Below are positions 32,668-41,041 of a stretch of 64,000 nucleotides of DNA, in pieces (position 1 is the first letter of the stretch; every line of letters starts with the position of its first letter). Location: assembly GCA_020633895.1 (NCBI GenBank), contig JACKCT010000005.1, forward strand, positions 62,001 to 126,000. The letters run 5' to 3'. The notes beneath the pieces were generated by a model. That model made no database searches, was not told the origin of the DNA, and saw only the letters and a program-made list of their open reading frames with translations. Source of the stretch: Deltaproteobacteria bacterium. Lineage in GTDB: Bacteria; Lernaellota; Lernaellaia; JACKCT01. The position numbers and the translations under genes are program-made.

Positions 32668-33834
32668 CTAATCGGCTTGCGTGAAGTCCGAGTCGTTGAC
32701 CGGGGAGGAAAGGATGCCGTAGCGGCGGGTCCCGGCGTAGATGCGCCCCTTGAAGATGGCCACGGCCGTCACCGCGTCGGGAGGCAGACCCCGAGCCGGG
32801 TGCCAGCCCGAGTCGCCCCGATCCCGGATCCAGATCCCGTCCGCCCCCGCCGCCACCACGATGCGCGTGCCCCGCACGGCCATGTCGTGCATATCGGCGT
32901 TGTAGAGCCCCTCGGGCGAAAGCTGTTCCAACTTCTCGCCCCGCAGCCGCCATACGCCGTCGCCGTCCGTCGCGATATGCACCGCGCTGTTGGCGTCGAG
33001 GCCTTCCAGCGCCCGCACGTCCTTGGGCGAACCGGTGATGGGCGTGCATTGGCCACCGGCGGTGCATCGGGTCAATCCGCCGCCGTAAAGGGCGACCAGG
33101 TAACGCTTGTTCGGGTCGGAACTCATGATCACGTCGCGGGTGCGGGCATCGGACGTCACCTGCGTCCACGCGGCGCCGCCGTCTTCGCTGAAATACAAGC
33201 CCCGCCCGGTGCAGGCCGCCAGTCCCACCGACGGATGATAACGCAGTTTCCAAACGCCTCCCCCCGCCGCCGGCAGGCGCGAGAGGACGTCCCAGTTGTC
33301 CTGTTCGTTCAGGCGCATCACCCGGCCGTCGCTCATGCCCGCCAGGATCGCCGGTTTCTGCTGGGCCAGACCGACCAGGGCGTCCTTGAGCTTGTCCAGG
33401 TCCGGCTCGCCGCCGTCCTCGCCGACCGCCTCGGCCAGCGCGGCGGTGATCGTCTCCTTGGTGGGCAGCACCTGCGCCAGGGTCTGGGGGACGATGGGAT
33501 CGCGCATGCCCACGCGCAGCGGTTCCCAGTCCTCGCCGTCCTTCGTGCGGGAGATGCCCAGGCGCGCCGTGGCGGCGTAGAGCGTGTCGCCGGTGGTCAG
33601 AAACGTCAGCACCGCCTCGTCGGTCGGCTCGGGAACACGCTCGTCGGGAGGATTGATCGGCACGGCCGGCGTGGGGATCGGCGTGGGGGCCTCTTCGTCC
33701 TCGGCCACCGGCTGCACGTCCACCTTGGGCGTGTCGCCGGGCAGGGGGGCATAGCTGATGACCAGCCCGACAATCACGCCGAAGGCAATGCCCACGGCCA
33801 GCATCTTGAACGTGGTGGCGGTCTGTCGATCCAT
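32668..33834 (-). CDS. Membrane-anchored beta-propeller-like (BNR/sortilin-like) protein
   Basis: 388 residues. An uncleaved N-terminal anchor (MLAVGIAFGVIVGLVISYAP) is followed by a Pro/Glu-rich spacer and then repeats of about 45 residues that resemble BNR/sortilin-type blades: TLYAATARLGISRTKDGEDW, GRGLYFSEDGGAAWTQV, DGIWIRDRGDSGWHPARG, RIYAGTRRYGIL. Asp-rich SxDGG turns of this type are typical of those propellers. The globular part is expected in the periplasm. I see no catalytic residues; it could be a binding scaffold. It is a single gene between the repeat-rich gaps at 32372-32667 and 33835-34121. Confidence 0.7.
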   Translation of the reverse strand: MDRQTATTFKMLAVGIAFGVIVGLVISYAPLPGDTPKVDVQPVAEDEEAPTPIPTPAVPINPPDERVPEPTDEAVLTFLTTGDTLYAATARLGISRTKDGEDWEPLRVGMRDPIVPQTLAQVLPTKETITAALAEAVGEDGGEPDLDKLKDALVGLAQQKPAILAGMSDGRVMRLNEQDNWDVLSRLPAAGGGVWKLRYHPSVGLAACTGRGLYFSEDGGAAWTQVTSDARTRDVIMSSDPNKRYLVALYGGGLTRCTAGGQCTPITGSPKDVRALEGLDANSAVHIATDGDGVWRLRGEKLEQLSPEGLYNADMHDMAVRGTRIVVAAGADGIWIRDRGDSGWHPARGLPPDAVTAVAIFKGRIYAGTRRYGILSSPVNDSDFTQAD

Positions 33835-34121
33835 AAAGCGTCGCGCCTTTGCGTTATCGGTGCGGCGACATTATTGGCGGCGTGCGCGGCGGTTGCAACC
33901 GAGCCGAACCGTCGAGGGCGCCGGGTTGATACGAGCCGCCGATAAGATTACGTCGCAATGTCCGGCAGAGCCGCGCGCGTGAGCAAGCGGTCCAAGAGTT
34001 TGAAAATCGATACGCTCGACGACCCCACACCGATCTTCGTTGGGACGGGGTCGCCACAAACACCGAGCGCGTGACCCGCTCGCTACGGCTCGCGGCTCGG
34101 ACGGGCCATGTCCCCTCCGCC
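33835..34121. repeat. Repeat-bearing gap
   Basis: 33968-34000 (GAGCCGCGCGCGTGAGCAAG...) matches 1957-1989 at 31 of 33 positions. 34074-34102 (ACCCGCTCGCTACGGCTCGC...) is the exact reverse complement of 53002-53030. No gene or clear terminator seen. Confidence 0.75.
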
Positions 34122-35315
34122 CTACGACAACTCTCCCAGCGCCTTGGCGATGCGTTCGATGCCGCGCTCGATGTCCGCGTCGGACAGGGCGTAGGACAGA
34201 CGGATGTTCGCGTCCGAGCCGAAGGCCGCGCCGGGCACCGTGGCCACCAGCGCCTCGTCGAGCAGGTAGCCGGACAGATCCATCGACCCGGCGATCACCC
34301 GATCGCCCTTGGACTTGCCGTAGTACGCGTTCATCTTCGGGAAGACATAGAACGCGCCCTTGGGCTTGTAGCAGGTCACATGGGGGATCCCGTCCAGCAG
34401 ACGCACGATCAGCTCCCGCCGCCGGGCGAAGGCCTTGACCATCGGCGCGACGATCGCCGGATCCGATTGGAGAGCCGCCACCGCCGCCTTTTGGGCGATG
34501 GAGCAGATGTTGCTCGTCGATTGGCTCTGCAGCTTGGACATGGCGCCGATGAGACTCTTGGGGCCCACCGCGTAGCCGACGCGCCATCCGGTCATGGCGT
34601 AGGATTTGGACAATCCCGACACGATCACGACGCGGTCGGCCAGGTCGCCGTCCAGGGTCGCGAAGCAGGCGAACTCGGCGCCTTCGTAGACAATCTGCTC
34701 GTAGATTTCGTCCGCGATGACGAAAAAGTCCTTCTCCACCGCCAGGTCCGCGATGGCCTGCAACGCCGACCGGTCATAGACGCACCCGGTCGGGTTGGAC
34801 GGCGAATTGATAATCAGCGCCCGCGTCTTGTCGGTAACAGCGGCGCGGATTTTGTCCGCGGGCACCAGGAAGTCGGTGGATTCGTCGGCGGTGACGATCA
34901 CCGGTTCGGCCCCGGCGAGTTTGACCATCTCCGGATAGCTCACCCAATAGGGCGCCAGGACGATCACCTCGTCGCCCGGGTCCAGCGTCGCCTGAAGAAT
35001 CTGCAACAGCGCCTGCTTGCCGCCGTTGGTGGCGATCGTTTGCTCGGCGGCGTATTCGATGCCGTAGACCGACTTGTAACGGGCGCGGATCGCCTCGCGC
35101 AGTTCGGGGGCGCCGGCGACAGCGGTGTACTTCGTGTAGCCCGCGTCCAGGGCCGCCTTGGCCGCCTGCTTGATCACGTCCGGCGTGTCGAAATCCGGCT
35201 CGCCGGGACCGAAGCTGACCACATCCTGCCCCGCCGCCTTCATGGCCTTGGCCTTGCCGTCGATGGCCATGGTTGCGCTGGGCTGCACTCGTTGGACGTA
35301 TTGGGACAGACGCAC
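34122..35315 (-). CDS. aspC: Class I aspartate/aromatic aminotransferase
   Basis: PLP enzyme, most like the Ib subgroup of aspartate aminotransferases (Bacillus/Thermus type), exchanging amino groups between Asp or Glu and 2-oxo acids. 397 residues. Visible features: VSFGPGEPDFDTPD near the N terminus, NGGKQALLQ (phosphate), INSPSNPTGCVY, DEIYEQIVYEG, the PLP lysine in SGLSKSYAMTGWRVGY, and a C-terminal FGSDANIRLSYA with the carboxylate-binding Arg. I choose the GTG at 35315 because AAAGGAGG lies seven bases upstream; an ATG at 35378 would add Arg-rich residues. Substrate is not settled by sequence alone. Confidence 0.92.
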   Translation of the reverse strand: MRLSQYVQRVQPSATMAIDGKAKAMKAAGQDVVSFGPGEPDFDTPDVIKQAAKAALDAGYTKYTAVAGAPELREAIRARYKSVYGIEYAAEQTIATNGGKQALLQILQATLDPGDEVIVLAPYWVSYPEMVKLAGAEPVIVTADESTDFLVPADKIRAAVTDKTRALIINSPSNPTGCVYDRSALQAIADLAVEKDFFVIADEIYEQIVYEGAEFACFATLDGDLADRVVIVSGLSKSYAMTGWRVGYAVGPKSLIGAMSKLQSQSTSNICSIAQKAAVAALQSDPAIVAPMVKAFARRRELIVRLLDGIPHVTCYKPKGAFYVFPKMNAYYGKSKGDRVIAGSMDLSGYLLDEALVATVPGAAFGSDANIRLSYALSDADIERGIERIAKALGELS

Positions 35316-35345
35316 CGCCGCCTCCTTTGTCTTTGCTCGCGTTAT

Positions 35346-35397
35346 CCGAGGGCGTCGTTCGACCGGGCGCGGACACAATGCGCGCTTCGGCCCTCGG
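35346..35397 (-). other. 8-bp inverted repeat in the coaD-aspC gap
   Basis: CCGAGGGC (35346-35353) and GCCCTCGG (35390-35397) are perfect complements 36 bases apart, between the coaD stop and the aspC start. This could be a long leader stem for aspC or a factor-independent stop after coaD, but there is no T-run on either side. Confidence 0.3.
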
Positions 35398-35458
35398 GTT
35401 GTTGTTCGGAGAATTCGATTGTCGGCCGCCGGGGCTCGACAAGGGTTCCGAGCGCGGC

Positions 35459-35956
35459 CTAGAGCATGCCCGTGTGGATCGTCTCGGCCTTGGCCTTGAG
35501 ATGTGCGTGCACCGGCCCGGGCACCATGTCGGACACATCCCCGCCGAGCATCGCCACCTCCTTGACCATGCTCGAGGACAGGAAGATGTACTTGCCCGAC
35601 GACATCAAAAAGAACGTATCCACGTCGGAAAAGAGACTGCGATTGGTCAGGGCCATCTGGAATTCGTATTCGAAATCCGAAACGGCCCGCAACCCGCGAA
35701 TCACCACCGACGCGTTCTGGGATTTGAGGAAGTCGACCAGCAGACCCTGGAAGGCGACCACCTCCACGTCCAGGTCGGCGAGCGTCTGATTGATCATCTC
35801 GACGCGCTCCTCGGGCGTGAACAACGTCTTTTTGCGGGGATTGACCGCGACGCCGACGACCAACTCGTCAAACGTCTTGTGGGCCCGGCGGATCAGATCC
35901 TCGTGGCCCAGCGTCAAGGGATCGAAACTTCCCGCATAGATGGCTTTTCGCGACAC
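35459..35956 (-). CDS. coaD: Phosphopantetheine adenylyltransferase
   Basis: Transfers AMP from ATP to 4'-phosphopantetheine, the penultimate step of CoA synthesis. 165 residues, normal size. The nucleotidyltransferase signature is AGSFDPLTLGHEDLIRRA (TxGH as TLGH). VIRGLRAVSDFEYEFQMA and YIFLSSSMVKEVA are diagnostic. The start is GTG at 35956 with AAGGA upstream. It lies 3 bp after rsmD, the common rsmD-coaD pairing. Confidence 0.96.
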   Translation of the reverse strand: MSRKAIYAGSFDPLTLGHEDLIRRAHKTFDELVVGVAVNPRKKTLFTPEERVEMINQTLADLDVEVVAFQGLLVDFLKSQNASVVIRGLRAVSDFEYEFQMALTNRSLFSDVDTFFLMSSGKYIFLSSSMVKEVAMLGGDVSDMVPGPVHAHLKAKAETIHTGML

Positions 35957-35959
35957 GTT

Positions 35960-36592
35960 TTATCCTTCCCGGTCGTCGTCTTGCGCGTTGTGATCTCGCG
36001 TGGCCTCTTCGATTTCGATTTCATCGTCCCCGTCGGACTCGCCCGGCGCGAAGAACGAAAGCATCGTCTTTCCGTAGCCCCGCCGCCGCACGACATGCCA
36101 ACCCGGCGGCGCCTCGGGGGGCGGACCTGCGTCGGCGTGTTCGAGCACCCAGAGCCCGTCCGGCGCCACCGCGCCCAGTTCCGCCAACCGTCGGCCGACT
36201 AGCAGCGCCTCGTCGACGCGGTCGTAAGGCGGGTCCATCAGCACCAGGTCGAACGCGCCGTATTTGTCCACCAGCGGCGCGCCCAAGCGTTTGGCGTCGA
36301 AGGTCAGGACGCGCGTCCTGTCCTCGACCCCGAGTTGGGCCACGTTTTGGCGCAAGGCGTGCGTCGCGTCCCGGTCCGATTCGACGAACACCGCGAGCTT
36401 TGCCCCTCGGCTGATCGCCTCCAGCCCCAGCGCCCCCGTCCCGGCGTAGCAGTCCAGCACTCGCGCGCCGTGCGTCCGGTCGTGGAGGATCGAGAACAAC
36501 GCCTCCCGGACCTTGTCCGACGTCGGACGCGTCGTTCGGCCCTTGGGCGCCGTCAGGCGACGTCCGCGTAATGTTCCGCTGACTATTCTCAC
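35960..36592 (-). CDS. rsmD: 16S rRNA m2G966 methyltransferase
   Basis: SAM-dependent methylation of G966 in 16S rRNA. 210 residues. MRIVSGTLRGRRL, TRPTSDKVREALFSIL, the SAM loop LDCYAGTGALGLEAISRGA and the catalytic LVLMDPPY are all clear. The last ~25 residues are an acidic extension (DGDDEIEIEEATRD) beyond the usual end. The start codon is GTG (36590-36592). It is transcribed with coaD. Confidence 0.95.
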   Translation of the reverse strand: MRIVSGTLRGRRLTAPKGRTTRPTSDKVREALFSILHDRTHGARVLDCYAGTGALGLEAISRGAKLAVFVESDRDATHALRQNVAQLGVEDRTRVLTFDAKRLGAPLVDKYGAFDLVLMDPPYDRVDEALLVGRRLAELGAVAPDGLWVLEHADAGPPPEAPPGWHVVRRRGYGKTMLSFFAPGESDGDDEIEIEEATRDHNAQDDDREG

Positions 36593-36839
36593 GGCAATTC
36601 GGCGCTCCGGGACCCGTGCCCCGCGCGGCTCAACTGCGTATCACCATCCGCGCCGATTGACAAGCTGCGTCAGCCGCGTCGGCGCGGCTGACTGGGAGAT
36701 GCTTCGCATCCCTGACGCCGGCTCGTTGAGGAGGATGCCATGGCGGCAGTCGCTTCGCTTCGGCCGCTTCGGAGCCGCGACCAACGGGGGGTGCCACACT
36801 TTCACGACGCCTCGGGCGGAGGGAAGGTGTGAATTGTTC
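36593..36839. repeat. Gap with a single copy of the GGGTGCCACAC stem-loop unit
   Basis: 36789-36832 reads GGGTGCCACACTTTCACGAC and onward to AAGGTGTGAA, the same unit that is paired as a palindrome at 47054-47144 and 60964-61065. Upstream is a small hairpin GATGCTTCGCATC near 36700. The rsmD promoter must lie in this gap but is not obvious. No gene seen. Confidence 0.65.
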
Positions 36840-37487
36840 CTAGGGAATCTGCCAGACCAGTTCGGCGTTGCCTTGGACACCGGCGGCGACGAATTTCACG
36901 TCTCCTCCGGACAGGCGCAGGCGATTGCCTTCTTCGTCGTGGCGGGGGAAGGAGACCTCGTAGGTCTTGGCCCAGTTGTGCATCGGCGGGTGGTAGAGCA
37001 AATCCGCCTTGCGTTGGAGGCTCACCCGTTGGATGCGCGTCGGCGCGACCTGACGGCCGTCGGCGTCGATCAGCCACAAGCGAAACGACGGCTCGTCCTT
37101 GTTCAGGTTGTTCCACGTGCGATTGGGCGTGTAGGCCGAAACGAAGAAGAAGACCATCTGCTCCAACTCCAGTTCGTCCTTCTTTTGCAACTCGGCGATT
37201 TCCGAGGGAGGCAGCAATTCGGCTCGCGCCTTTTCCGCGCGCAGCGCGTCGCGGTAGGGCTTGGCGTAGAACGTCGCGTCGATGACCAGCTCGGTTTCGA
37301 AGTTGGTGTAGACCTTGCCGCGTCGGGTCCATTCGTCGTTGACAGCCCGATAGCTGCGGTACGTTCCGGCGTAGGACAGATCCGGATCCACGGGCGCGGA
37401 TCGGCCGTAGCCCGAACAACCGGACGCAAAAACAACGAGCCCGAGGACGAGCCCGAGGACGGACAATTTCGTGATGGCGCGTGACAT
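36840..37487 (-). CDS. Predicted lipoprotein of unknown function
   Basis: 215 residues from the ATG at 37487. A hydrophobic signal (LSVLGLVLGLVVFASGC) ends in a lipobox-like ASGC, with the Cys followed by SGYG, so outer-membrane sorting is plausible (no Asp at +2). The mature domain starts with a helical region (SYRAVNDEWTRRGKVYT, ALRAEKARAELLPPSEIAEL) and ends in a beta-rich part (WLIDADGRQVAPTRIQRVSL). I recognise no family. A longer frame to 37523 has no ribosome site and spoils the signal peptide. Confidence 0.75.
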   Translation of the reverse strand: MSRAITKLSVLGLVLGLVVFASGCSGYGRSAPVDPDLSYAGTYRSYRAVNDEWTRRGKVYTNFETELVIDATFYAKPYRDALRAEKARAELLPPSEIAELQKKDELELEQMVFFFVSAYTPNRTWNNLNKDEPSFRLWLIDADGRQVAPTRIQRVSLQRKADLLYHPPMHNWAKTYEVSFPRHDEEGNRLRLSGGDVKFVAAGVQGNAELVWQIP

Positions 37488-37587
37488 GGCGCCACATCCT
37501 AGCCGAAAAGTTCGCGGGAACAAATAGGGTGCGGCGCGCGAAATGACTCGGGATTTTTGCCGGTGGGGCGAAAGGCCGGAACGGCCG

Positions 37588-37929
37588 CTACGCGGCGCCC
37601 AGGGCCAGGGCGACTTTTTGGTAAATCGAGGGGAATTCCTCGCGCAACTCGTCGCGCAACATGCTCATCGCCGCCAGAATTTCGGACAGTTCGGAGTCCA
37701 GGTCCGCCTCCGCCACGGATTCGTCCCGGGCGTTACGCTCCATGGTCAGGCCCGCCGCCGCCAAGTCGTCCAGCCCGAAGTAGGCGGCCGTGCCGTGGAG
37801 TTTGTGGCCGATCATCCGGGCCCGCTCGCGCGGGTTCTGTTCGTCCTCGGCTCCGTTCAGCAGACGCGTGAGCAGATCGAGCTTTTGTTCCGCCATCTCT
37901 TCGGGCGAATAGAGATCACTCATGTCCAT
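37588..37929 (-). CDS. HPt-domain protein
   Basis: 113 residues, nearly all one histidine phosphotransfer four-helix bundle. RARMIGHKLHGTAAYFGLDDL matches the HPt signature without its lead residues; His42 is the likely phosphate acceptor. The Lys of the usual HxxKG is His45 here (HKLHG). It probably relays phosphate between a hybrid kinase and a regulator. No kinase is adjacent, but a CheA-like kinase lies 1.3 kb away on the same strand. The start could be either Met of MDM (37929 or 37923). Confidence 0.8.
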   Translation of the reverse strand: MDMSDLYSPEEMAEQKLDLLTRLLNGAEDEQNPRERARMIGHKLHGTAAYFGLDDLAAAGLTMERNARDESVAEADLDSELSEILAAMSMLRDELREEFPSIYQKVALALGAA

Positions 37930-38065
37930 GGCGCATCCCCGTTTTCCGGCAAGCCGACAAAAGGCAACGTGAAGTGTCGGCGTGAATTCTCGATACCGTC
38001 CTATCGGTATGCCCCACCAAGTTCTTGACGGCTTTCGGAGGGCCGGCGACCCGGAAATCTCATAG

Positions 38066-38095
38066 TTGACTTAATGTACTAGAATTAATATTCTA
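38066..38095 (+). promoter_or_regulatory. Promoter with overlapping palindromic operator
   Basis: TTGACT (38066-38071) and TATTCT (38089-38094) are spaced by 17 bp. A perfect inverted repeat TAGAAT-TAAT-ATTCTA (38080-38095) covers the -10. The segment is strikingly AT-rich against its surroundings. Placement upstream of a two-gene unit that encodes its own TetR regulator fits autoregulation. Confidence 0.65.
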
Positions 38096-38131
38096 ATAAA
38101 TATTTCCCCCTTTTCGAACAAGGAGAACGCC

Positions 38132-38599
38132 ATGGACGCCACGCAGATTCCCGATCAGGTCTGGGACATGATTCAGATGCATCTGGGGTACAACGACGAG
38201 GAAATGCGGATGTTCCGCGACAATCCGCGAAACGCGAAGGTGCTTGCCACCGCCGCGAAAATGTTCGACAAAACGATCATCTTCGAGGTGGTCGCATCGG
38301 GCGGATGCAACAGCCAACATAAGGTCGGCACCCGGTTCTATTTTTCCGCCGACGGCAATCTGCTGGCCTCGATGGCGCCGAAAAAAACATGCGTCCACGC
38401 GATGCACGCCTGCGCGGGCATCATCAACAGCATGCACGAGCTTTGGTACGCCGGTGTCGATCCCAACGAGACGTCGTTCAAGCGCGGCGGGTGTCCGGAC
38501 GTGGGTGTGTGCAACGGCGGTTGGGGACATATCGTGGTGGAAGGCCGCATCGTGGACAAAGACGAGGCCAAGCGGCTTTTCGCCGAACAATCCGCCTAG
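38132..38599 (+). CDS. Cys-rich hypothetical protein (TIGR04076-like)
   Basis: 155 residues, no signal peptide. The core (VASGGCNSQHKVG, PKKTCVHAMHACAG, KRGGCPDVGVCNGGWG) has five conserved-looking Cys and several His and resembles proteins annotated TIGR04076, whose function is unknown. Metal or redox chemistry is possible from the residues. AAGGAGAACGCC precedes the ATG. The TetR gene follows 18 bp downstream on the same transcript, so this is probably the regulator's main target. Confidence 0.7.
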   Translation: MDATQIPDQVWDMIQMHLGYNDEEMRMFRDNPRNAKVLATAAKMFDKTIIFEVVASGGCNSQHKVGTRFYFSADGNLLASMAPKKTCVHAMHACAGIINSMHELWYAGVDPNETSFKRGGCPDVGVCNGGWGHIVVEGRIVDKDEAKRLFAEQSA

Positions 38600-38617
38600 G
38601 AGGCGCACCGTTCGCCC

Positions 38618-39211
38618 ATGGGTCGCAGCAGCAAGTACAGCAAGGAACAAATCGTCACCTCGGCGGCGGAGCTGATCGCCGAGGGCGGCGTGCAGGCGGC
38701 GACCATGACGGCCATCGCCAAGCGCTCCGGCGCGCCGATCGGGTCGCTTTATCATCGCTACCCCAGTCGTGAAGCGCTGCTGGCCGAATTGTGGCTGGAC
38801 CTCATCGAGCAGTTCCAGGCCGGGCTGACGTCGACCCTCGACGGCGATTCTCCCTTGGAGGCCGCGGTGGCGACCGCGTTGTACGCGGTGCGTTGGACGC
38901 GGGAGAAGCCGGTGGAGAGCCGGGTGATGCTGTTGTTCCATCGGCGGGAATTGATGCAAAGCGACGATCTGCCCGGTGAGTTGGCCGAGCGGGCCGCGAA
39001 GTTGGAGCCTCAATTGGGCGAGATGCTGCGGGGGTTTTGTCGGCGGTATTGGGGTGAGGTCAACAGCGCGAACATGGAGCGGGCGCGGCTGGCGATTTTG
39101 GGGATTCCCGCCGAGTCGGCCCGGTCGTATTTGGAGCGGGGCAAGACGCCGCCGGCGTTGGTGGATGCCTGGGTCGAGCGGGCGTGCCGGGCGGTGCTGG
39201 CGGATGATTGA
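38618..39211 (+). CDS. TetR-family transcriptional regulator
   Basis: 197 residues. The N-terminal HTH is typical: IVTSAAELIAEGGVQAATM, AIAKRSGAPIGSLYHRYPSR, EALLAELW. The C-terminal ligand domain is helical and unassigned. It is the second gene after the Cys-rich protein, behind a palindrome that overlaps the -10; the simplest reading is self-repression. It converges on the CheA-like gene with only 23 bp between stops. Confidence 0.92.
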   Translation: MGRSSKYSKEQIVTSAAELIAEGGVQAATMTAIAKRSGAPIGSLYHRYPSREALLAELWLDLIEQFQAGLTSTLDGDSPLEAAVATALYAVRWTREKPVESRVMLLFHRRELMQSDDLPGELAERAAKLEPQLGEMLRGFCRRYWGEVNSANMERARLAILGIPAESARSYLERGKTPPALVDAWVERACRAVLADD

Positions 39212-39234
39212 GCGCTCGGCCGGCGCCGGGCGTG

Positions 39235-40830
39235 TCAGCCTTGGCGCAACGGAAGCATCCGCCCGTCTTCCAGCGTGACGATGTCGCCGGAGGACGCCGG
39301 TGCGTCGGCGTACGCCTCGGCCGGTCGCACGATGGCCGACGTCGCGTCGGCGCCGTCCGAATCCAGACACGCCGTGTCGCGGGGGCCGACCTTGTCCAGG
39401 CGCACCCCGACCATCGCCGCGGTCAGTGGAAATCTCAGTTGAAACCGGCATCCGTGGCCGAACCGGGACGTCACGCTCAGCTTGCCGCCCAGGTGCTCCA
39501 CGCTGGTGTTGACCACGTCCAGCCCCACGCCTCGTCCCGAAAGCTGGGTGATGGTCCGGGCGGTCGAGAATCCCGGCTCGAAGATCAGGGCATGGAGCCG
39601 TTCTTCCGAGAGGACTTCGCCCTCGGTGATCAATCCTTGTTCCCCGCCCCGGCGGCGGATTGACTCATGGTCCAGGCCCCGGCCGTCGTCGGCGACGACG
39701 ATCTCCACTTCCCCCGGGCGATAGACAAAACGCAGTTCCAGCCGCCCGGTCGGCGATTTGCCGGCGGCGACCCGGTCGGAGGGCGTCTCCAGCCCGTGAT
39801 CGACCGCGTTACGCACCAGATGCACCAGCGGATCGCGCAGGCGCTCGATGAGACCTCGGTCCAATTGGAGAAAATCGCTGTGGAAGGCCAGCTCCACGTC
39901 CTTGCCCATGTGATGGCTCAGATCCTTGGCCAGCCGGTCGATTCGGGCCGCGACCGCGTCGGTGTCGACGAAACGCATCTGAAGGAGGGATTCGCGGATG
40001 TGCCGGGCGGTGCGTAGGGCGGCTTGGTCATGGTTCGAAGTGACCTGCACCAGACGTTCGGCGTCCAGGAGCAGCTCATCCAGCGCCGCCGACGGCACGT
40101 GCAGGCGGATCATGCCACCGGACGACATCTCTTCGGTATAGATGCCGGCGGCCGTTTTTTGCGCCTGAAGGGCCCGACCGATGGTCCTCGGGGCCAGAAC
40201 CTTCTCCTCGATCAGAATCTCGCCGATGCGAACTTGACCGTCGTCCCGCCAGGGTTTCATGGCGAACTGACGGGCCAGGGCCTTGTCCAAATCGTCCCGG
40301 GTCAGAACGCCCATCTCGATGAGCACTTCGCCCAAGCGGGCGTCCGAGGACTTCAGGCGCGGAGAGTCCGCCGTCGGAGTCTCCCGAGCGCGCCGCAGGG
40401 CTTCCAGCAGGGAAGCGTGCCCCGAGACGGGCCCTTGGTCGTCCCGCCCGCTTAGCACGTCCTGCATATGTTGGAGCAGGCGGCGCAGCATGTCCGACAC
40501 GTCGAACAAAAGGTCCAGGATGGATTCGTTGAGTTGGAGATGGTCGTCCCGCACGTCGGCCAACAGGGACTCGGCGGCGTGGGCGAGTTGGGCGATGTCG
40601 GTCAGGCTCAGAAAACCGGCGACGCCCTTGATGGAATGGAAGACGCGAAAAATGGAGGCGATGTGCTCCGGGTTGTCGTCTCCCTCGGAGATCTTGGCCA
40701 GGCCGTCTTCGGCGGCGGCCAGGGAATCGGCGCCTTCGGCCAGGAAATCCCGCGCCATTTCGCGGGTGTCATGATCCCAGGACGAAGGGCCGGTTGCGGC
40801 GGAGTGTTCCAACGGTTCGACTACCGACAC
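39235..40830 (-). CDS. CheA-like histidine kinase with truncated P5 domain
   Basis: About 531 residues. An N-terminal HPt (P1) carries the acceptor His65 in FRVFHSIKGVAGF. Residues about 155-220 hold two copies of a motif like the GspE/MshE N-domain (RLGEVLIEMGVLTRDDL, RIGEILIEEKVLAPRTI). A P3-like helical segment and the ATPase follow: N-box HLVRNAVDHGLE, ADDGRGLDHESI, LSGRGVGLDVV, and GHGCRFQLRFPLT. The CheW-like P5 domain begins (AAMVGVRLDKV) but ends after about 60 residues at MLPLRQG, roughly half its normal length, just before the TetR gene. A GTG at 40830 is the best start, though GGAGGA sits 15 bases away; upstream codons to 40992 look non-coding. No CheW, MCP or CheY gene is nearby. 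Confidence 0.85.
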   Translation of the reverse strand: MSVVEPLEHSAATGPSSWDHDTREMARDFLAEGADSLAAAEDGLAKISEGDDNPEHIASIFRVFHSIKGVAGFLSLTDIAQLAHAAESLLADVRDDHLQLNESILDLLFDVSDMLRRLLQHMQDVLSGRDDQGPVSGHASLLEALRRARETPTADSPRLKSSDARLGEVLIEMGVLTRDDLDKALARQFAMKPWRDDGQVRIGEILIEEKVLAPRTIGRALQAQKTAAGIYTEEMSSGGMIRLHVPSAALDELLLDAERLVQVTSNHDQAALRTARHIRESLLQMRFVDTDAVAARIDRLAKDLSHHMGKDVELAFHSDFLQLDRGLIERLRDPLVHLVRNAVDHGLETPSDRVAAGKSPTGRLELRFVYRPGEVEIVVADDGRGLDHESIRRRGGEQGLITEGEVLSEERLHALIFEPGFSTARTITQLSGRGVGLDVVNTSVEHLGGKLSVTSRFGHGCRFQLRFPLTAAMVGVRLDKVGPRDTACLDSDGADATSAIVRPAEAYADAPASSGDIVTLEDGRMLPLRQG

Positions 40831-41041
40831 GGTGATTCCGATATTCCTCCGGGGCGGTCGACTTCGGCGGCCCGGATTTCGTCGAACAAACGTCAGCCTA
40901 TTTTCATCGTTTGTTCGAATGACTTGGCAGGGAATATCGGTCAGATCGGGGAAGACCTGTAGCGCGGTCGCGGTGGATGTGTTCCAGGTCAAGAATCGGC
41001 CGAAACGGAAAGAACCCTGAAATTACGGACGATTTGCGAGG

